DNA of 64,000 nt from contig NZ_OY775906.1 of the NCBI RefSeq assembly GCF_963675065.1, positions 412,001-476,000 on the forward strand, written 5' to 3'. This document shows, in pieces, positions 34,584 through 43,718 of the stretch. The DNA is from an uncultured Draconibacterium sp. GTDB lineage: Bacteria > Bacteroidota > Bacteroidia > Bacteroidales > Prolixibacteraceae. Under the pieces are notes generated by a model, which had not been told where the DNA came from, ran no database searches, and worked only from the letters and a program-made list of their open reading frames with translations. The position numbers and the translations under genes are program-made. Within the stretch, counting starts at the first letter, position 1. Each line of letters opens with the position of its first letter.

Positions 34584-35486
34584 TTATCGAGACTTATTTT
34601 TCCGGGCTACCAGTACTGCCCCAATAAATACAAGTACAGCACCCAAAATTGTAATTACTGAAAAACGTTCGTGTTCTACCCACGAAACATTAAGCTCGGT
34701 TAATATTCCCATGGTAATAAAAGTAATCATCGGATTGAGAATGATGATTATACTGACTTTATTGGCTTCAATGTACTTTAAGGCATTTCCGATGCAGGTA
34801 TAGGCAATAAATGTGTTGGCACCCAGAAACAGCAGAAGCAACCACCAGGTCCAGTGTAATGCGAGCAGTGCTTGAAAATCAACAAACGGCAGGTAGAGTA
34901 TGGCAGGTAATCCAAATAACACCAGATTTAAACTATCGACAGAATGATTGCGAACCAGTTTCTTTTGCAAAATGGCATAAACCGACCAGGAAACAGCACC
35001 CGAAATCGTTAACAGGATACCCAGCCTGTATGTACCGGCGGTTTCGAAAAATGCCTGTAGCTGATCGCGGTAGAAGAAAGAAAAACCAAAAATGGCTATG
35101 GCAAATCCGATAACCTGGTTTCTGAGTAGTTTTTCCTTAAAAATAACAAAACCAGCAATGGCCAGAATTAATGGCCCTGTTTGAATAAAAAGCTGTGCAT
35201 TGCTGGGGGTTGTGTGATGAATGCCCAACATGTATCCCATGTAATTCCACGAGAGAGCCAGCGCTGCAAGGATCAAAAATACAGGAGGTTTTATTAGTAT
35301 TTTAAATGATTTTGGCCTTGTAAAGGCTTGCCAAATAGCCAGAATGATAAATGCTACAACAAAACGAATCCACACCACTGTAACGGGATCGACTTTACGC
35401 ACGGCAACTTTTAGGGCAATGGCCAAAAAGCCCCAAAAGAAAGCGGTAATTGCAGCGTAAATAATTCCTTTAGTGTGGTTCTGCAT
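34584..35486 (-). CDS. EamA/DMT-family transporter
   Basis: This 300-residue membrane protein has ten TM helices in two repeated EamA halves (about 1-140 and 150-296). The first begins 'GIIYAAITAFFWGFLAIALK' and the second 'LGILLTISGAVSWSVYAILQ'. Members export metabolites such as amino acids or nucleosides; the substrate here is unknown. It lies 33 bases before the sigma factor on the same strand, but the sigma gene probably has its own promoter. It sits downstream of PheT and its terminator. Confidence 0.88.
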   Translation of the reverse strand: MQNHTKGIIYAAITAFFWGFLAIALKVAVRKVDPVTVVWIRFVVAFIILAIWQAFTRPKSFKILIKPPVFLILAALALSWNYMGYMLGIHHTTPSNAQLFIQTGPLILAIAGFVIFKEKLLRNQVIGFAIAIFGFSFFYRDQLQAFFETAGTYRLGILLTISGAVSWSVYAILQKKLVRNHSVDSLNLVLFGLPAILYLPFVDFQALLALHWTWWLLLLFLGANTFIAYTCIGNALKYIEANKVSIIIILNPMITFITMGILTELNVSWVEHERFSVITILGAVLVFIGAVLVARKNKSR

Positions 35487-35499
35487 GTTACGTAGTTAC

Positions 35500-35533
35500 T
35501 TTAAACAAACATCCCGGACAGTTATCCGGGATG
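35500..35533 (-). terminator. Terminator after pheT
   Basis: The perfect 9-base stem CATCCCGGA/TCCGGGATG with a 6-base loop is followed, in minus-strand direction, by TTTGTTTAAA. It ends the PheT transcript before the EamA gene. Confidence 0.75.
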
Positions 35534-35558
35534 CAAGTTAATTTATATGTGGTGATTT

Positions 35559-38009
35559 TTATCGTAATTCAGCTCCGAAATCGCGTTCGAAAGCTTTTAT
35601 CAGCTTTTGCATGGTTTTGTCGATCTGCTTGTCTTTTAGTGTTTTGTTGTCATCGCGCAGGATGAAACTTACAGCGTATGATTTTTTTCCTTCCGGAACT
35701 CCTTTGCCTTCGTACACATCAAACAGGTCAACTTCGCGTAACAGCTGGCGTTCCATTTTAAAGGCAGCTTCTTTCAGCTGGCTGAACTTAACCGATTTGT
35801 CGAGTAACAAAGCCAGATCTCTACGAACTGCCGGGAACTTTGGAAGTTCTTCAAACAATACTTTATGCTTTTTATGCGCTTTAAAAACACTGTCCCAATT
35901 GAAATCGGCGTAATAAACCGGATTTTCAATTTCGAATTTCTTTAGCCATTTTCCTGCAACAACTCCCAGTTTCAGTACCACTTTGTTGTTAAGTGTATAT
36001 GCCAGAACATCGCTGAATAATTCGTCTTCACAATCTTCAATTTGCATCTTATCTGCAGACAGACCAAGACGTTTCAGAATATTTTCGGCATATGATTTTA
36101 ATCCGTAGAACGAAGCAGCTTCTTCTTTCATGGTCCAGCTTTCAGCTTCTTTATTACCGGTAACAAACAATCCAAGGTGACTTTCTTCCCAGTAATTATT
36201 GGCCGGCTGATCTTTTAACTGCGTTCCCTTATAAAAGTAGGTGTTTCCGAATTCGTAAACTTTCAGGTTTTTATTCTGACGATTGGCATTGTAAGCAATA
36301 CATTCCAGCCCGCCGAACAATAAAGTCTGACGCATACCATTTAAGTCGGCACTTAGCGGATTCAGCATTTTTACCGATTGTTCGTCTTTGTACTGTTCCA
36401 AACCTTCGTAGTGGCTCGATTTTGTTAACGAATTCGACCAGATCTCGTTAAAACCCTGTGAAGTCAGCATTTCTGCCACCAGGTTTTTAACACTGTCGGG
36501 ATTTGGTTTGTCGGCAGTTTGCAACGACGATTTTACCTGAGTAGGAATTTCAATGTTGTTGTATCCGTAGATTCTCAGAATTTCTTCAATAACATCGGCT
36601 TCGCGTTTTACATCAACACGATAGGCCGGAACAAGCAATTCCAATCCGGTTTCGTTTTCGCTTTCAATTTTAATTTCCAGCGATTCCAAAATGCTTTTTA
36701 CAGCATCAGCACCCAAATCTTTACCGATTAATCGGGTAATGTTTGCAAACGAAACACTCACTTTAAAATCTTCAATCGGCTCCGGGTAAATATCAATGAT
36801 ATCAGAAGAAATAGTTCCTCCTGCAATCTCTTTTATCAATAAAGCTGCACGTTTAAGTGCGTAAATTTGTCCGTTTGGATCAACGCCTCGCTCAAAACGG
36901 AACGATGCATCCGTATTCAATCCATGACGACGAGCTGTTTTACGAATATAAACCGGATCGAAATAGGCACTTTCCAAAAACACGTTTCTTGTTGTTTCTT
37001 TCATTCCCGATTTTATGCCTCCAAAAACACCACCAATGCACATGGCTTCTTCGGTGTTGCAAATCATCAGGTCGTTTTCGTCCAGTTCGCGTTCCACTTC
37101 ATCAAGCGTAGTGAACTTTGTTTTTGCAGGTAACGTTTTTACGATCACTTTTCCACCGGTAATATCGTCGGCATCAAAAGCGTGCAATGGCTGAGCGGTT
37201 TCAAATAACACGTAATTGGTAATGTCAACCACGTTGTTAATCGGTGTTAGCCCAATCATTTTTAAACGGTTCTGCAGCCACTCCGGCGATTCTTTAACTT
37301 CAATACCGGAAATAGTAACGCCGGCATAACGCGGACAGGCTTCTGTATTTTCTACCTCCACCGGAATAACCAAATCGTTGTTGTCAACTTTAAAGTCGTC
37401 AACCGATGGTTTTGTATATTTAATATCCTCTGTTTTTTTCAGGAAGGCGGCCAAATCACGGGCTGCACCAATATGCGAAGCTCCATCAATTCGGTTTGGT
37501 GTAAGGTCGATTTCGATTACCCAATCCGACTCAACATTAAAATAATCTTTTGCCGGTGTTCCCACTTTTGCATGAGGATCGAGCACCATAATTCCGTCGT
37601 GACTTTGACCCAAGCCAATTTCATCTTCGGCACAAATCATACCCATCGACACTTCGCCCCGGATCTTTGATTTTTTTATTTTAAATTCCTGGTCGCCATC
37701 ATAAAGCGTAGTTCCAACAGTAGCGACAACCACTTTTTGTCCGGCCGCCACGTTGGGCGCACCACAAACAATTGGCAATACTTCATCGGTGCCAACATTT
37801 ACAGTTGTTTTGCTTAAATGATCAGAATCAGGGTGTTGTTCGCAGGTAATAACTTCACCAATTACCAAACCTGCCAAACCACCTTTTACGGTTTCAACCT
37901 CTTCTAAACCGCCAACTTCCAACCCTGTTTGCGTTAAAATATCGCAAATCTCTTGAGGCGACTGTTCCAGTTTAATGTAATCTTTTAACCAGGAATATGA
38001 AATCTTCAT
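35559..38009 (-). CDS. pheT: Phenylalanine-tRNA ligase beta subunit
   Basis: I place the start at the ATG at 38009 (816 residues, MKISYSWLKDYIKLEQSPQE), the conserved N-terminus of PheT; a GTG at 38036 would extend it needlessly. Domains in order: tRNA-binding EMAP-like OB fold (about 40-150), B3/4 editing domain (about 210-390), B5 domain (about 400-475), the inactive synthetase core (about 490-700) and the FDX-ACB anticodon-binding domain (about 720-816, ending FERDFGAELR). It joins with PheS to charge tRNA-Phe and to edit Tyr-tRNA. PheS is not in the window. Confidence 0.97.
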   Translation of the reverse strand: MKISYSWLKDYIKLEQSPQEICDILTQTGLEVGGLEEVETVKGGLAGLVIGEVITCEQHPDSDHLSKTTVNVGTDEVLPIVCGAPNVAAGQKVVVATVGTTLYDGDQEFKIKKSKIRGEVSMGMICAEDEIGLGQSHDGIMVLDPHAKVGTPAKDYFNVESDWVIEIDLTPNRIDGASHIGAARDLAAFLKKTEDIKYTKPSVDDFKVDNNDLVIPVEVENTEACPRYAGVTISGIEVKESPEWLQNRLKMIGLTPINNVVDITNYVLFETAQPLHAFDADDITGGKVIVKTLPAKTKFTTLDEVERELDENDLMICNTEEAMCIGGVFGGIKSGMKETTRNVFLESAYFDPVYIRKTARRHGLNTDASFRFERGVDPNGQIYALKRAALLIKEIAGGTISSDIIDIYPEPIEDFKVSVSFANITRLIGKDLGADAVKSILESLEIKIESENETGLELLVPAYRVDVKREADVIEEILRIYGYNNIEIPTQVKSSLQTADKPNPDSVKNLVAEMLTSQGFNEIWSNSLTKSSHYEGLEQYKDEQSVKMLNPLSADLNGMRQTLLFGGLECIAYNANRQNKNLKVYEFGNTYFYKGTQLKDQPANNYWEESHLGLFVTGNKEAESWTMKEEAASFYGLKSYAENILKRLGLSADKMQIEDCEDELFSDVLAYTLNNKVVLKLGVVAGKWLKKFEIENPVYYADFNWDSVFKAHKKHKVLFEELPKFPAVRRDLALLLDKSVKFSQLKEAAFKMERQLLREVDLFDVYEGKGVPEGKKSYAVSFILRDDNKTLKDKQIDKTMQKLIKAFERDFGAELR

Positions 38010-38035
38010 TTTGTAATCAATTTTTTTGAATCGCA

Positions 38036-38043
38036 CAAAAGTA
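38036..38043 (-). promoter_or_regulatory. Candidate -7 box for pheT
   Basis: The minus strand reads TACTTTTG, a full match to the Bacteroidota -7 consensus TAnnTTTG, 26 bases before the PheT ATG. No TTTG box is seen at the expected -33 position. Confidence 0.4.
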
Positions 38044-38235
38044 CTGATTTTTATAACATATACATAAGCAGGTTTCTGCTAATCACAAAGAATTAAAAAT
38101 GGCTGCTAAGATCACGGCCGATTTTCTGTGAATGCTATTCGAATCCGTAAAAAACTTGAATTCTGTCATTTATGAATGGAGCTAAAAGTATTATCTTGCG
38201 CAGCTTATTTAGAAAAAATCACTAATAATTAGAAA

Positions 38236-40356
38236 ATGAAGAAACTGCTATTTTTTGTTTTTATCCTGGGTTTGGTGGTCACATCGTGCCAAACACAGAA
38301 AAAGGAAAGTACAAGTAACATGGAAAATCCGTTTTTTAAAGAGTGGAACACGCCGTTTGGTGTTCCTCCGTTTGATGAAATTAAAGTAGAGCATTATGTG
38401 CCTGCTGTAAAAGAAGGAATTAAACAACAGGAAGCTGAAATAGAAGCTATCGTTGATAATTCTGCAGCGCCAACTTTCGAAAATACCATTTTGGCTTTCG
38501 ACAAGTCGGGAGCTTTGCTAAATAAAGTGAACGGTGTTTTCGGACCACTTAGCAGTGCCGACACCAATGATGAAATGCAGGCTGTAGCACGCGAACTGTC
38601 GCCTCTTCGTACTGCTCATCGTAATAATATTGCAATGAATGCAGGTTTGTTTGAGCGTATTAAAGCAGTTTACGATAAACGCAATGAGTTGGATTTCGAC
38701 CAGGAGCAAATGCGTGTAGTTGAAAAATATTACGAAGACTTTGTTCGTGGTGGGGCTAATCTTTCGGCTGAAGACCAGGCGAAAATGAAGGAGATAAATA
38801 TCGAACTTTCGGATTTATACCTTCAGTTTGGCGAAAACCTGCTTGCCGAAACCAACAAAAACTTCAAGTTGGTTATTGATAATGAAGAAGATCTTGCCGG
38901 TTTGCCGGAAGATGTAATTGCGCGTGCAGCCACTGCTGCCGAAAAAGCTGGCGAAACAGGAAAATGGGTATTCACGATGGCAAAACCAAGCTGGATTCCA
39001 TTTCTTACTTTTTCTGAAAAACGCGATTTAAGAGAAAAAATTTACCGCGCTTATTTTATGCGTGGCGATAATAATAACGAGAACGATAATAAAGAGATCA
39101 TTAAAAAGATCGTTCCGTTGCGCGACCAGAAAGCCAAATTATTAGGTTACAAGAATTTTGCTGCCTACAAAGCAGACGTGAATATGGCCAAAACACCAGA
39201 GGCTATAACCGACTTCCTGATGGAATTATGGGAGCCTGCTTTAAAAATGGCTAAGCAAGATGTAAAAGATATGCAGAAGATTATTGACCAGGAAGGTGGC
39301 GATTTCAAGCTGCAGTCTTGGGACTGGTGGTATTATTCTGAGAAATTACGAAAAGCAAAATTTGATTTAGACGAGGCCGAAGTAAAACCATATTTCAGTT
39401 TAGATAATGCCAAAAAAGGAATCTTTTATGTGGCTAATCAGCTGTACGGTTTAAAATTTATTGAGCGTGATGATCTTCCGGTATACCATGAAGAAGCAGA
39501 AGCTTATGAAGTGCAGGAAGCCGATGGATCGCATCTTGGTGTGTTATATATGGATTTTCATCCGCGTGATGGAAAAAGGGTTGGAGCCTGGTCGACCAGC
39601 TTCCGTCCGGCATCGTATGTTGATGGAAAACGTGTTTCGCGAATTGGTTCTATTGTAATGAACTTTACCCGTCCGGCAGGCGATAGCCCTGCATTGTTGA
39701 GTTTTGATGAGGTAAGTACGTTGTTCCACGAGTTTGGTCATGCCTTACACGGTTTATTTGCTGATGGCCCTTACGATAGAACAGCAGGAAGCGTTCCTCG
39801 CGACTTTGTTGAGCTTCCATCGCAAATTATGGAAAACTGGGCTGCCGAGCCTGAAGTAATGAAAGTTTACGCCAAACATTATAAAACAGGCGAAACTATT
39901 CCTGATGAATTATTGGCAAAATTGTTGAAAGCAGGAACATTCAACCAGGGATTTATTACCGGTGAATATGTGGCTGCTTCGTTGCTGGACATGGATTACC
40001 ATACCACTCAAAATCCAAATATTTCTGATGTCAATGCTTTTGAAAAGGCGTCGATGGATGCCATTGGACTGATACCTGAATTTATTCCTCGTTACCGCAG
40101 TACCTATTTTTCGCATATTTTCTCGGGCGATGGATATTCGGCAGGTTACTATGTATACATCTGGGCAGCAGTTTTAGATTCTGATGCTTTTGATGCATTT
40201 AAACAAACCGGCGATATTTTCAATCCTGAGTATGCGGCGAAATTCCGTACTTTGCTTGAGAAATGTGGATCGGACGATGGTATGACTATCTACCGCAATT
40301 TCCGCGGTCAGGATCCTTCTAAAGAACCATTGTTGCGTAAACGTGGTTTGCTGTAA
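38236..40356 (+). CDS. dcp: M3-family oligopeptidase lipoprotein (peptidyl-dipeptidase Dcp type)
   Basis: This 706-residue protein has a lipoprotein signal (VVTSCQTQ, Cys18). It carries the zinc motif HEFGH (498-502, in LFHEFGHALHGL), with the distal Glu expected in 'FVELPSQIMENW', and the M3 C-terminal 'HIFSGDGYSAGYYVYIWA' segment. The enzyme cuts short peptides, releasing dipeptides from the C-terminus in Dcp-like members. The lipid anchor puts it in the periplasm or at the outer membrane, unlike E. coli Dcp. It is a single-gene unit ended by the terminator at 40387. Whether it is Dcp or an oligopeptidase A type cannot be fixed. Confidence 0.92.
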   Translation: MKKLLFFVFILGLVVTSCQTQKKESTSNMENPFFKEWNTPFGVPPFDEIKVEHYVPAVKEGIKQQEAEIEAIVDNSAAPTFENTILAFDKSGALLNKVNGVFGPLSSADTNDEMQAVARELSPLRTAHRNNIAMNAGLFERIKAVYDKRNELDFDQEQMRVVEKYYEDFVRGGANLSAEDQAKMKEINIELSDLYLQFGENLLAETNKNFKLVIDNEEDLAGLPEDVIARAATAAEKAGETGKWVFTMAKPSWIPFLTFSEKRDLREKIYRAYFMRGDNNNENDNKEIIKKIVPLRDQKAKLLGYKNFAAYKADVNMAKTPEAITDFLMELWEPALKMAKQDVKDMQKIIDQEGGDFKLQSWDWWYYSEKLRKAKFDLDEAEVKPYFSLDNAKKGIFYVANQLYGLKFIERDDLPVYHEEAEAYEVQEADGSHLGVLYMDFHPRDGKRVGAWSTSFRPASYVDGKRVSRIGSIVMNFTRPAGDSPALLSFDEVSTLFHEFGHALHGLFADGPYDRTAGSVPRDFVELPSQIMENWAAEPEVMKVYAKHYKTGETIPDELLAKLLKAGTFNQGFITGEYVAASLLDMDYHTTQNPNISDVNAFEKASMDAIGLIPEFIPRYRSTYFSHIFSGDGYSAGYYVYIWAAVLDSDAFDAFKQTGDIFNPEYAAKFRTLLEKCGSDDGMTIYRNFRGQDPSKEPLLRKRGLL

Positions 40357-40386
40357 GCAACTATTTATAAACAATAGAATATAAAG

Positions 40387-40418
40387 AAAGGTCGCCAATG
40401 GCGGCCTTTTTTGTTTTT
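40387..40418 (+). terminator. Terminator after the M3 peptidase
   Basis: The stem AAGGTCGCC/GGCGGCCTT, with one T-G wobble and a 3-base loop, is followed by TTTTG and TTTTT. The stem is of the same kind as at 55286-55314. Confidence 0.85.
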
Positions 40419-40476
40419 AGGAGTATTTTCAAAAAAAATAAACAAGTGATGTAATGCTATTGTAACGGCTGCGTCT

Positions 40477-40484
40477 TAACTTTG
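40477..40484 (+). promoter_or_regulatory. Candidate -7 box for the ECF sigma gene
   Basis: TAACTTTG matches the TAnnTTTG consensus and lies 31 bases before the sigma ATG at 40515. The -33 element is unclear (ATTG with short spacing). Confidence 0.4.
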
Positions 40485-40504
40485 AAAACAAGCAAAAACA
40501 AAAC

Positions 40505-40511
40505 AAAGGAG
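40505..40511 (+). promoter_or_regulatory. Shine-Dalgarno-like site that fixes the sigma start
   Basis: AAAGGAG lies 3 bases before the ATG at 40515. Such sites are uncommon in this phylum, and its position rules against the TTG at 40482. Confidence 0.5.
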
Positions 40512-40514
40512 CAC

Positions 40515-41060
40515 ATGGTTGCCAAAGATTTTAAAACAAGTGTACTACCGGTCAGTAATAAGCTGCTTCGCTTTGCAACGCACTTTTTACACGACGAAGA
40601 TCAGGCACGGGATGTGGTGCAGGATGTGTTCCTGAAATTATGGCAACGAAAGGAAACGCTCGACGAAGTGGAAAACATTGAGGCCTTTGCCATGCGAATG
40701 ACTCGGAACCGGTGCCTTGATGTGATTAGAGCAAACAAAACCGTTCCGATAGATGAAGACACAGACCGAAAATTAAAGGCGAAAACGATAGACGTTCATT
40801 CAAAAGTTGAGTTAGGTGAGTCGGCAACGCAAATTAAAATGCTGATTGGACAACTGCCTGAATTGCAGCAAAAAATAATGCACATGCGAGATATTGAACA
40901 ACTCTCGTACGACGAAATTGAGGAGGCCACAGAGCTTCAACGAAATGCGATAAGGGTAAACCTTTCGAGAGCACGAAAAAAAGTGCGTGATGAATATTTA
41001 AAAATGAATAGAAATGATGGAAACACAAGAAATACTACGATTACTGCAACGCTACTTTGA
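40515..41060 (+). CDS. ECF-family RNA polymerase sigma-70 factor
   Basis: This 181-residue protein starts at the ATG at 40515 behind AAAGGAG. Region 2 includes LLRFATHFLHDEDQARDVVQ and DVFLKLWQRKETL; region 4 includes LPELQQKIMHMRDIEQLSYD and EELQRNAIRVNLSRARKKVR-like helices (the sequence reads ATELQRNAIRVNLSRARKKV). It overlaps the next gene, an anti-sigma-like membrane protein, by 47 bases, and a DUF4252 protein follows. Sigma/anti-sigma/DUF4252 is a common Bacteroidota arrangement whose physiological role is not well known. Confidence 0.92.
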   Translation: MVAKDFKTSVLPVSNKLLRFATHFLHDEDQARDVVQDVFLKLWQRKETLDEVENIEAFAMRMTRNRCLDVIRANKTVPIDEDTDRKLKAKTIDVHSKVELGESATQIKMLIGQLPELQQKIMHMRDIEQLSYDEIEEATELQRNAIRVNLSRARKKVRDEYLKMNRNDGNTRNTTITATLL

Positions 41061-41583
41061 TGGCGAAACCACCGAGGCTGATGAGCAACAATTGTATGCT
41101 TATTTCCAGTCGGGCGAGGTAGCCGAAGAGTTGGTAGAGTACACCGAATTTTTCGGTGGTATATCAGAGTTGGCAGGAGCAGTTGATGATCCGACCATTG
41201 AAGAGGATGTGATGGATTACATTCTGGAAAACGAGCACCGCGATAAAACGAAATACCTCACCATGTGGAAAACGGTTACCGGAATTGCTGCATCAGTAAT
41301 TATTGTTTTGGGTGGTTTCCTTTTCTACCAGGAGCAGCAAAAACCTTTTGACGATACGTTTGAAAATCCGGAGGAAGCTTATGCATACGCAGCTAAAACA
41401 CTACAGTTTGTTGGCAGTAAATACAACGAGGGATTGGTCCACTTGTCAGAGTTCGAAAAGCTAAGAAAAGGAAGTGAACCTGTTAAAAAAGCCACCAAAC
41501 CGGTTGTAGAGTTTTACGAGGGAATTGAAAAAATTGAAGCAACAGAAGCAAGTAGCCCGTTACAGGATTTAGACAGCTTGTAA
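41014..41583 (+). CDS. Probable membrane anti-sigma partner
   Basis: This 189-residue protein has an N-terminal helical region with 'LRLLQRYFDGETTEADEQQL', common in Bacteroidota anti-sigma-like proteins, then a single TM helix (about 89-107, VTGIAASVIIVLGGFLFY) and a C-terminal periplasmic tail. It lacks the HC2 zinc-finger cysteines. The start lies inside the sigma gene (47-base overlap), so the two are translated together. It probably holds the sigma factor at the membrane; this is inferred from position and topology. A second ATG at 41017 is equally possible. Confidence 0.75.
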   Translation: MMETQEILRLLQRYFDGETTEADEQQLYAYFQSGEVAEELVEYTEFFGGISELAGAVDDPTIEEDVMDYILENEHRDKTKYLTMWKTVTGIAASVIIVLGGFLFYQEQQKPFDDTFENPEEAYAYAAKTLQFVGSKYNEGLVHLSEFEKLRKGSEPVKKATKPVVEFYEGIEKIEATEASSPLQDLDSL

Positions 41584-41703
41584 AGATCGGACAGCTTCGA
41601 CTTAAAATAAAGAATAAAGCATTCAGAAACGATGTAGTTGGCGCGCAGTCTGCAAGTTCTGGATGGAAACAGAAAAGTACAAACAATTTAAAAAACGAAT
41701 ATC

Positions 41704-42204
41704 ATGAAGAAGTTATTATTGATTTTAGCAGTTGTATTGCCCATGGCAGTATTTGCACAAAAAAGCCCGGTTGATAAGCTCTTTGAAAAATATGCCAACC
41801 AAAAGGGAATGACCACCGTGAATATTTCCGGTAAATTATTGGGGTTTGCAGCCCAGATTGAAACAGGTGACAAAGACACTCAGGATTTATTGTCCGGATT
41901 AAACGGTGTACGTATTTTATCGGTGGAAGATGATGCTTTGAACGAAAAGCTTGATTTTTACAAAGAACTGGAAGCTGATGGTTTTTTCAAAAACAACGAT
42001 TTTGAAGTGTTGATGGAAGTAACCGAAGACGATGAAATTGTTCGTTTCCTGGCACGCGATGCCGGTAATGGAAAGATATCAGATCTGATTCTTGTAGTAG
42101 GCGGAGATGATAACGCGCTGATCAGTATTAGTGGAATAATCGATCCGCAAAGTATTGGTAAGATTACTAAAGCTATTAATGTTGATGTAGGTGATTTTGA
42201 ATAA
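41704..42204 (+). CDS. Exported DUF4252 protein
   Basis: The protein has 166 residues with a signal peptide (1-18, AVFA-Q). The mature part matches DUF4252: 'LFEKYANQKGMTTVNISGKLLGF' near the N-terminus and 'DLILVVGGDDNALISISGII' near the C-terminus. It lacks a lipobox. It follows the sigma/anti-sigma pair by 120 bases and is probably a target or part of that system. No activity is known for the family. A clear terminator follows. Confidence 0.85.
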   Translation: MKKLLLILAVVLPMAVFAQKSPVDKLFEKYANQKGMTTVNISGKLLGFAAQIETGDKDTQDLLSGLNGVRILSVEDDALNEKLDFYKELEADGFFKNNDFEVLMEVTEDDEIVRFLARDAGNGKISDLILVVGGDDNALISISGIIDPQSIGKITKAINVDVGDFE

Positions 42205-42238
42205 TTGAGTTTACGATTTTAATCTAACCATATCTATG

Positions 42239-42269
42239 AAAAATCCGGGATTTGCCCGGATTTTTTTTT
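42239..42269 (+). terminator. Terminator after the sigma/DUF4252 set
   Basis: The stem AAATCCGGG/CCCGGATTT with a 5-base loop is followed by a run of T's. Confidence 0.9.
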
Positions 42270-42319
42270 ATGCTTTATTCTAAATTATTCGGATCAAAAT
42301 CATAAACGATCATTAAATC

Positions 42320-42790
42320 ATGAGCTTGGAATCCTATCAAATGCACAAACAATGGAATGTTTTTGGTGCTTTTGTCTTCAAGCCAGACGGGCTCTTTCTT
42401 TTGCAGTCGATTAAAAGAAAGCAAACCTGCCAGCCGGTAGGCGGGAATCTTGTCAAAAAAATAACCCCTTTGGTTTTTCAATGTAACCAATTAACCCGAT
42501 TGACGCCTTCCTGCGGTAGGCAGGGATTTTTGACGAGTCCGCACAAGATTTGCCCTCAGGTCCGCCTTCGAGAAAAAGCGTTAAGAAAATAAATGTAGAG
42601 AACGTGAAGAAATCAAGTCTGTTTGACGCTCGTTAGGCCTGAAGCATGAAGGTCTATAAGGAGGAGTTTCTTGATTTTAGTGAAAGGAATTTATTTTTTA
42701 GTTTTTTATCGTCAGCGGTGGCTTTTTTGAATACTTTTTCAGCTAAAGGAAAAAGTATTTCCCGTCTGGAAAGACAATCACTTAGTTGAT
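42320..42790. repeat. Gene-poor stretch made of degenerate interspersed repeats
   Basis: Between the terminator at 42269 and the NIF3 gene end at 42834 there is no supported gene. Two copies of a palindromic GGTAGGC-centred motif occur (42426-42445 and 42506-42525; the second folds as CCTGC-GGTAG-GCAGG). The part from about 42600 to 42785, with 'ATCGTCAGCGGTGGCTTTTT' and an AGCTAAAGG-centred A/T dyad, resembles intergenic repeats common in Bacteroidota. A minus-strand frame (42275-42490, 71 codons, ending YDFDPNNLE) could be a gene remnant but runs through the repeat. Confidence 0.45.
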
Positions 42791-42833
42791 AATGAACTGT
42801 TCGAATCGTACTAATCTATAACTAGCAAAATAA

Positions 42834-43679
42834 TCAAAACGTTACAAAATTAGCCTCATTCTCAATAAAATGAACAGGCACACCTTTAACAAAACCTTTC
42901 AACCACTGTGCACAATAATCCATGCCGGCCTCTTCCGATTTTATATGGCCAACAAAAATAACGGCTTTGTTTTTTCCCAGCGTGGTGGCATCATTGGCAT
43001 AAAGGTAGGTTTCCCATTCGCTGGCTTCTCCGGCAACCATTACTTCCACTTCGGGCATATTTAGCATTTGAATCTGACGGGCACCACCAGGAGCTCCAAC
43101 AGCAAGTCCTACTTTTGTAAATTTCATTTCGGGGTTGCCAATCACACGAACAGTTTGTAGTCCCAATTGGTCTTTTAATTCACGGGCAAAGTCAGCTAAT
43201 TCTTTTTCCGGCATTTTATATAGTGTACCGCCATCGTTAACGGCAAAATCCTTCCAGCCCAGTTTTTCAATCATTCCGGCATAAATCCCGTCCGGTTGAG
43301 TCATGTGTATATGATCATGAAACCGGAATACAACTAACTTGTGGTCTTCAATAAATTTGCGTTTTTCTCTATAAACCGGGTCGTTTGCATAAGCTTCGGT
43401 TTCATCAAGGTGGTTGTAGAAAATGGGTTCGTGGGTGATAATAAAGTTGCAATTCATTTCAACCGCTTTTTGCAGGGTACGCATATCGGCAAACATACAA
43501 ACTGCAATACCTTTAATTTCCGTATCAGGATCGCCGGCTTTAAACACATCAACAGTGGTTTTAGCCCAATCGCAGGTAACGTTTTCTTTCATCAGGTTTA
43601 CTACCGAGCGGGGAGTTGTTTTATTTTGTGCGAATGTCCAAAATGGAATAAGCAATACGAAAAGCAAAAGTTTTTTCAT
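42834..43679 (-). CDS. Exported NIF3-like dinuclear metal-centre protein
   Basis: This 281-residue protein belongs to the NIF3/YbgI (DUF34) family, but starts with a clear signal peptide (1-17, LIPFWTFA-Q). Metal-site motifs are visible: FIITHEPIFYNH (82-90 region, HEP in place of the usual HHG/HHP), FRFHDHIHMTQPDG, and 'FVGHIKSEEAG' near the end with a downstream Glu. The family is normally cytoplasmic and linked to metal or GTP cyclohydrolase type chemistry without a settled function. Secretion is unusual and suggests a periplasmic hydrolase role. It stands alone. Confidence 0.82.
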   Translation of the reverse strand: MKKLLLFVLLIPFWTFAQNKTTPRSVVNLMKENVTCDWAKTTVDVFKAGDPDTEIKGIAVCMFADMRTLQKAVEMNCNFIITHEPIFYNHLDETEAYANDPVYREKRKFIEDHKLVVFRFHDHIHMTQPDGIYAGMIEKLGWKDFAVNDGGTLYKMPEKELADFARELKDQLGLQTVRVIGNPEMKFTKVGLAVGAPGGARQIQMLNMPEVEVMVAGEASEWETYLYANDATTLGKNKAVIFVGHIKSEEAGMDYCAQWLKGFVKGVPVHFIENEANFVTF

Positions 43680-43710
43680 TGGTTTAAATTTAAAATGCTA
43701 CTGATGGCAT

Positions 43711-43718
43711 CAAAAGTA
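43711..43718 (-). promoter_or_regulatory. Candidate -7 box for the NIF3-like gene
   Basis: The minus strand reads TACTTTTG (TAnnTTTG), 31 bases before the ATG at 43679. A TTTG at about 43743-43746 is a few bases farther upstream than usual. Confidence 0.4.
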
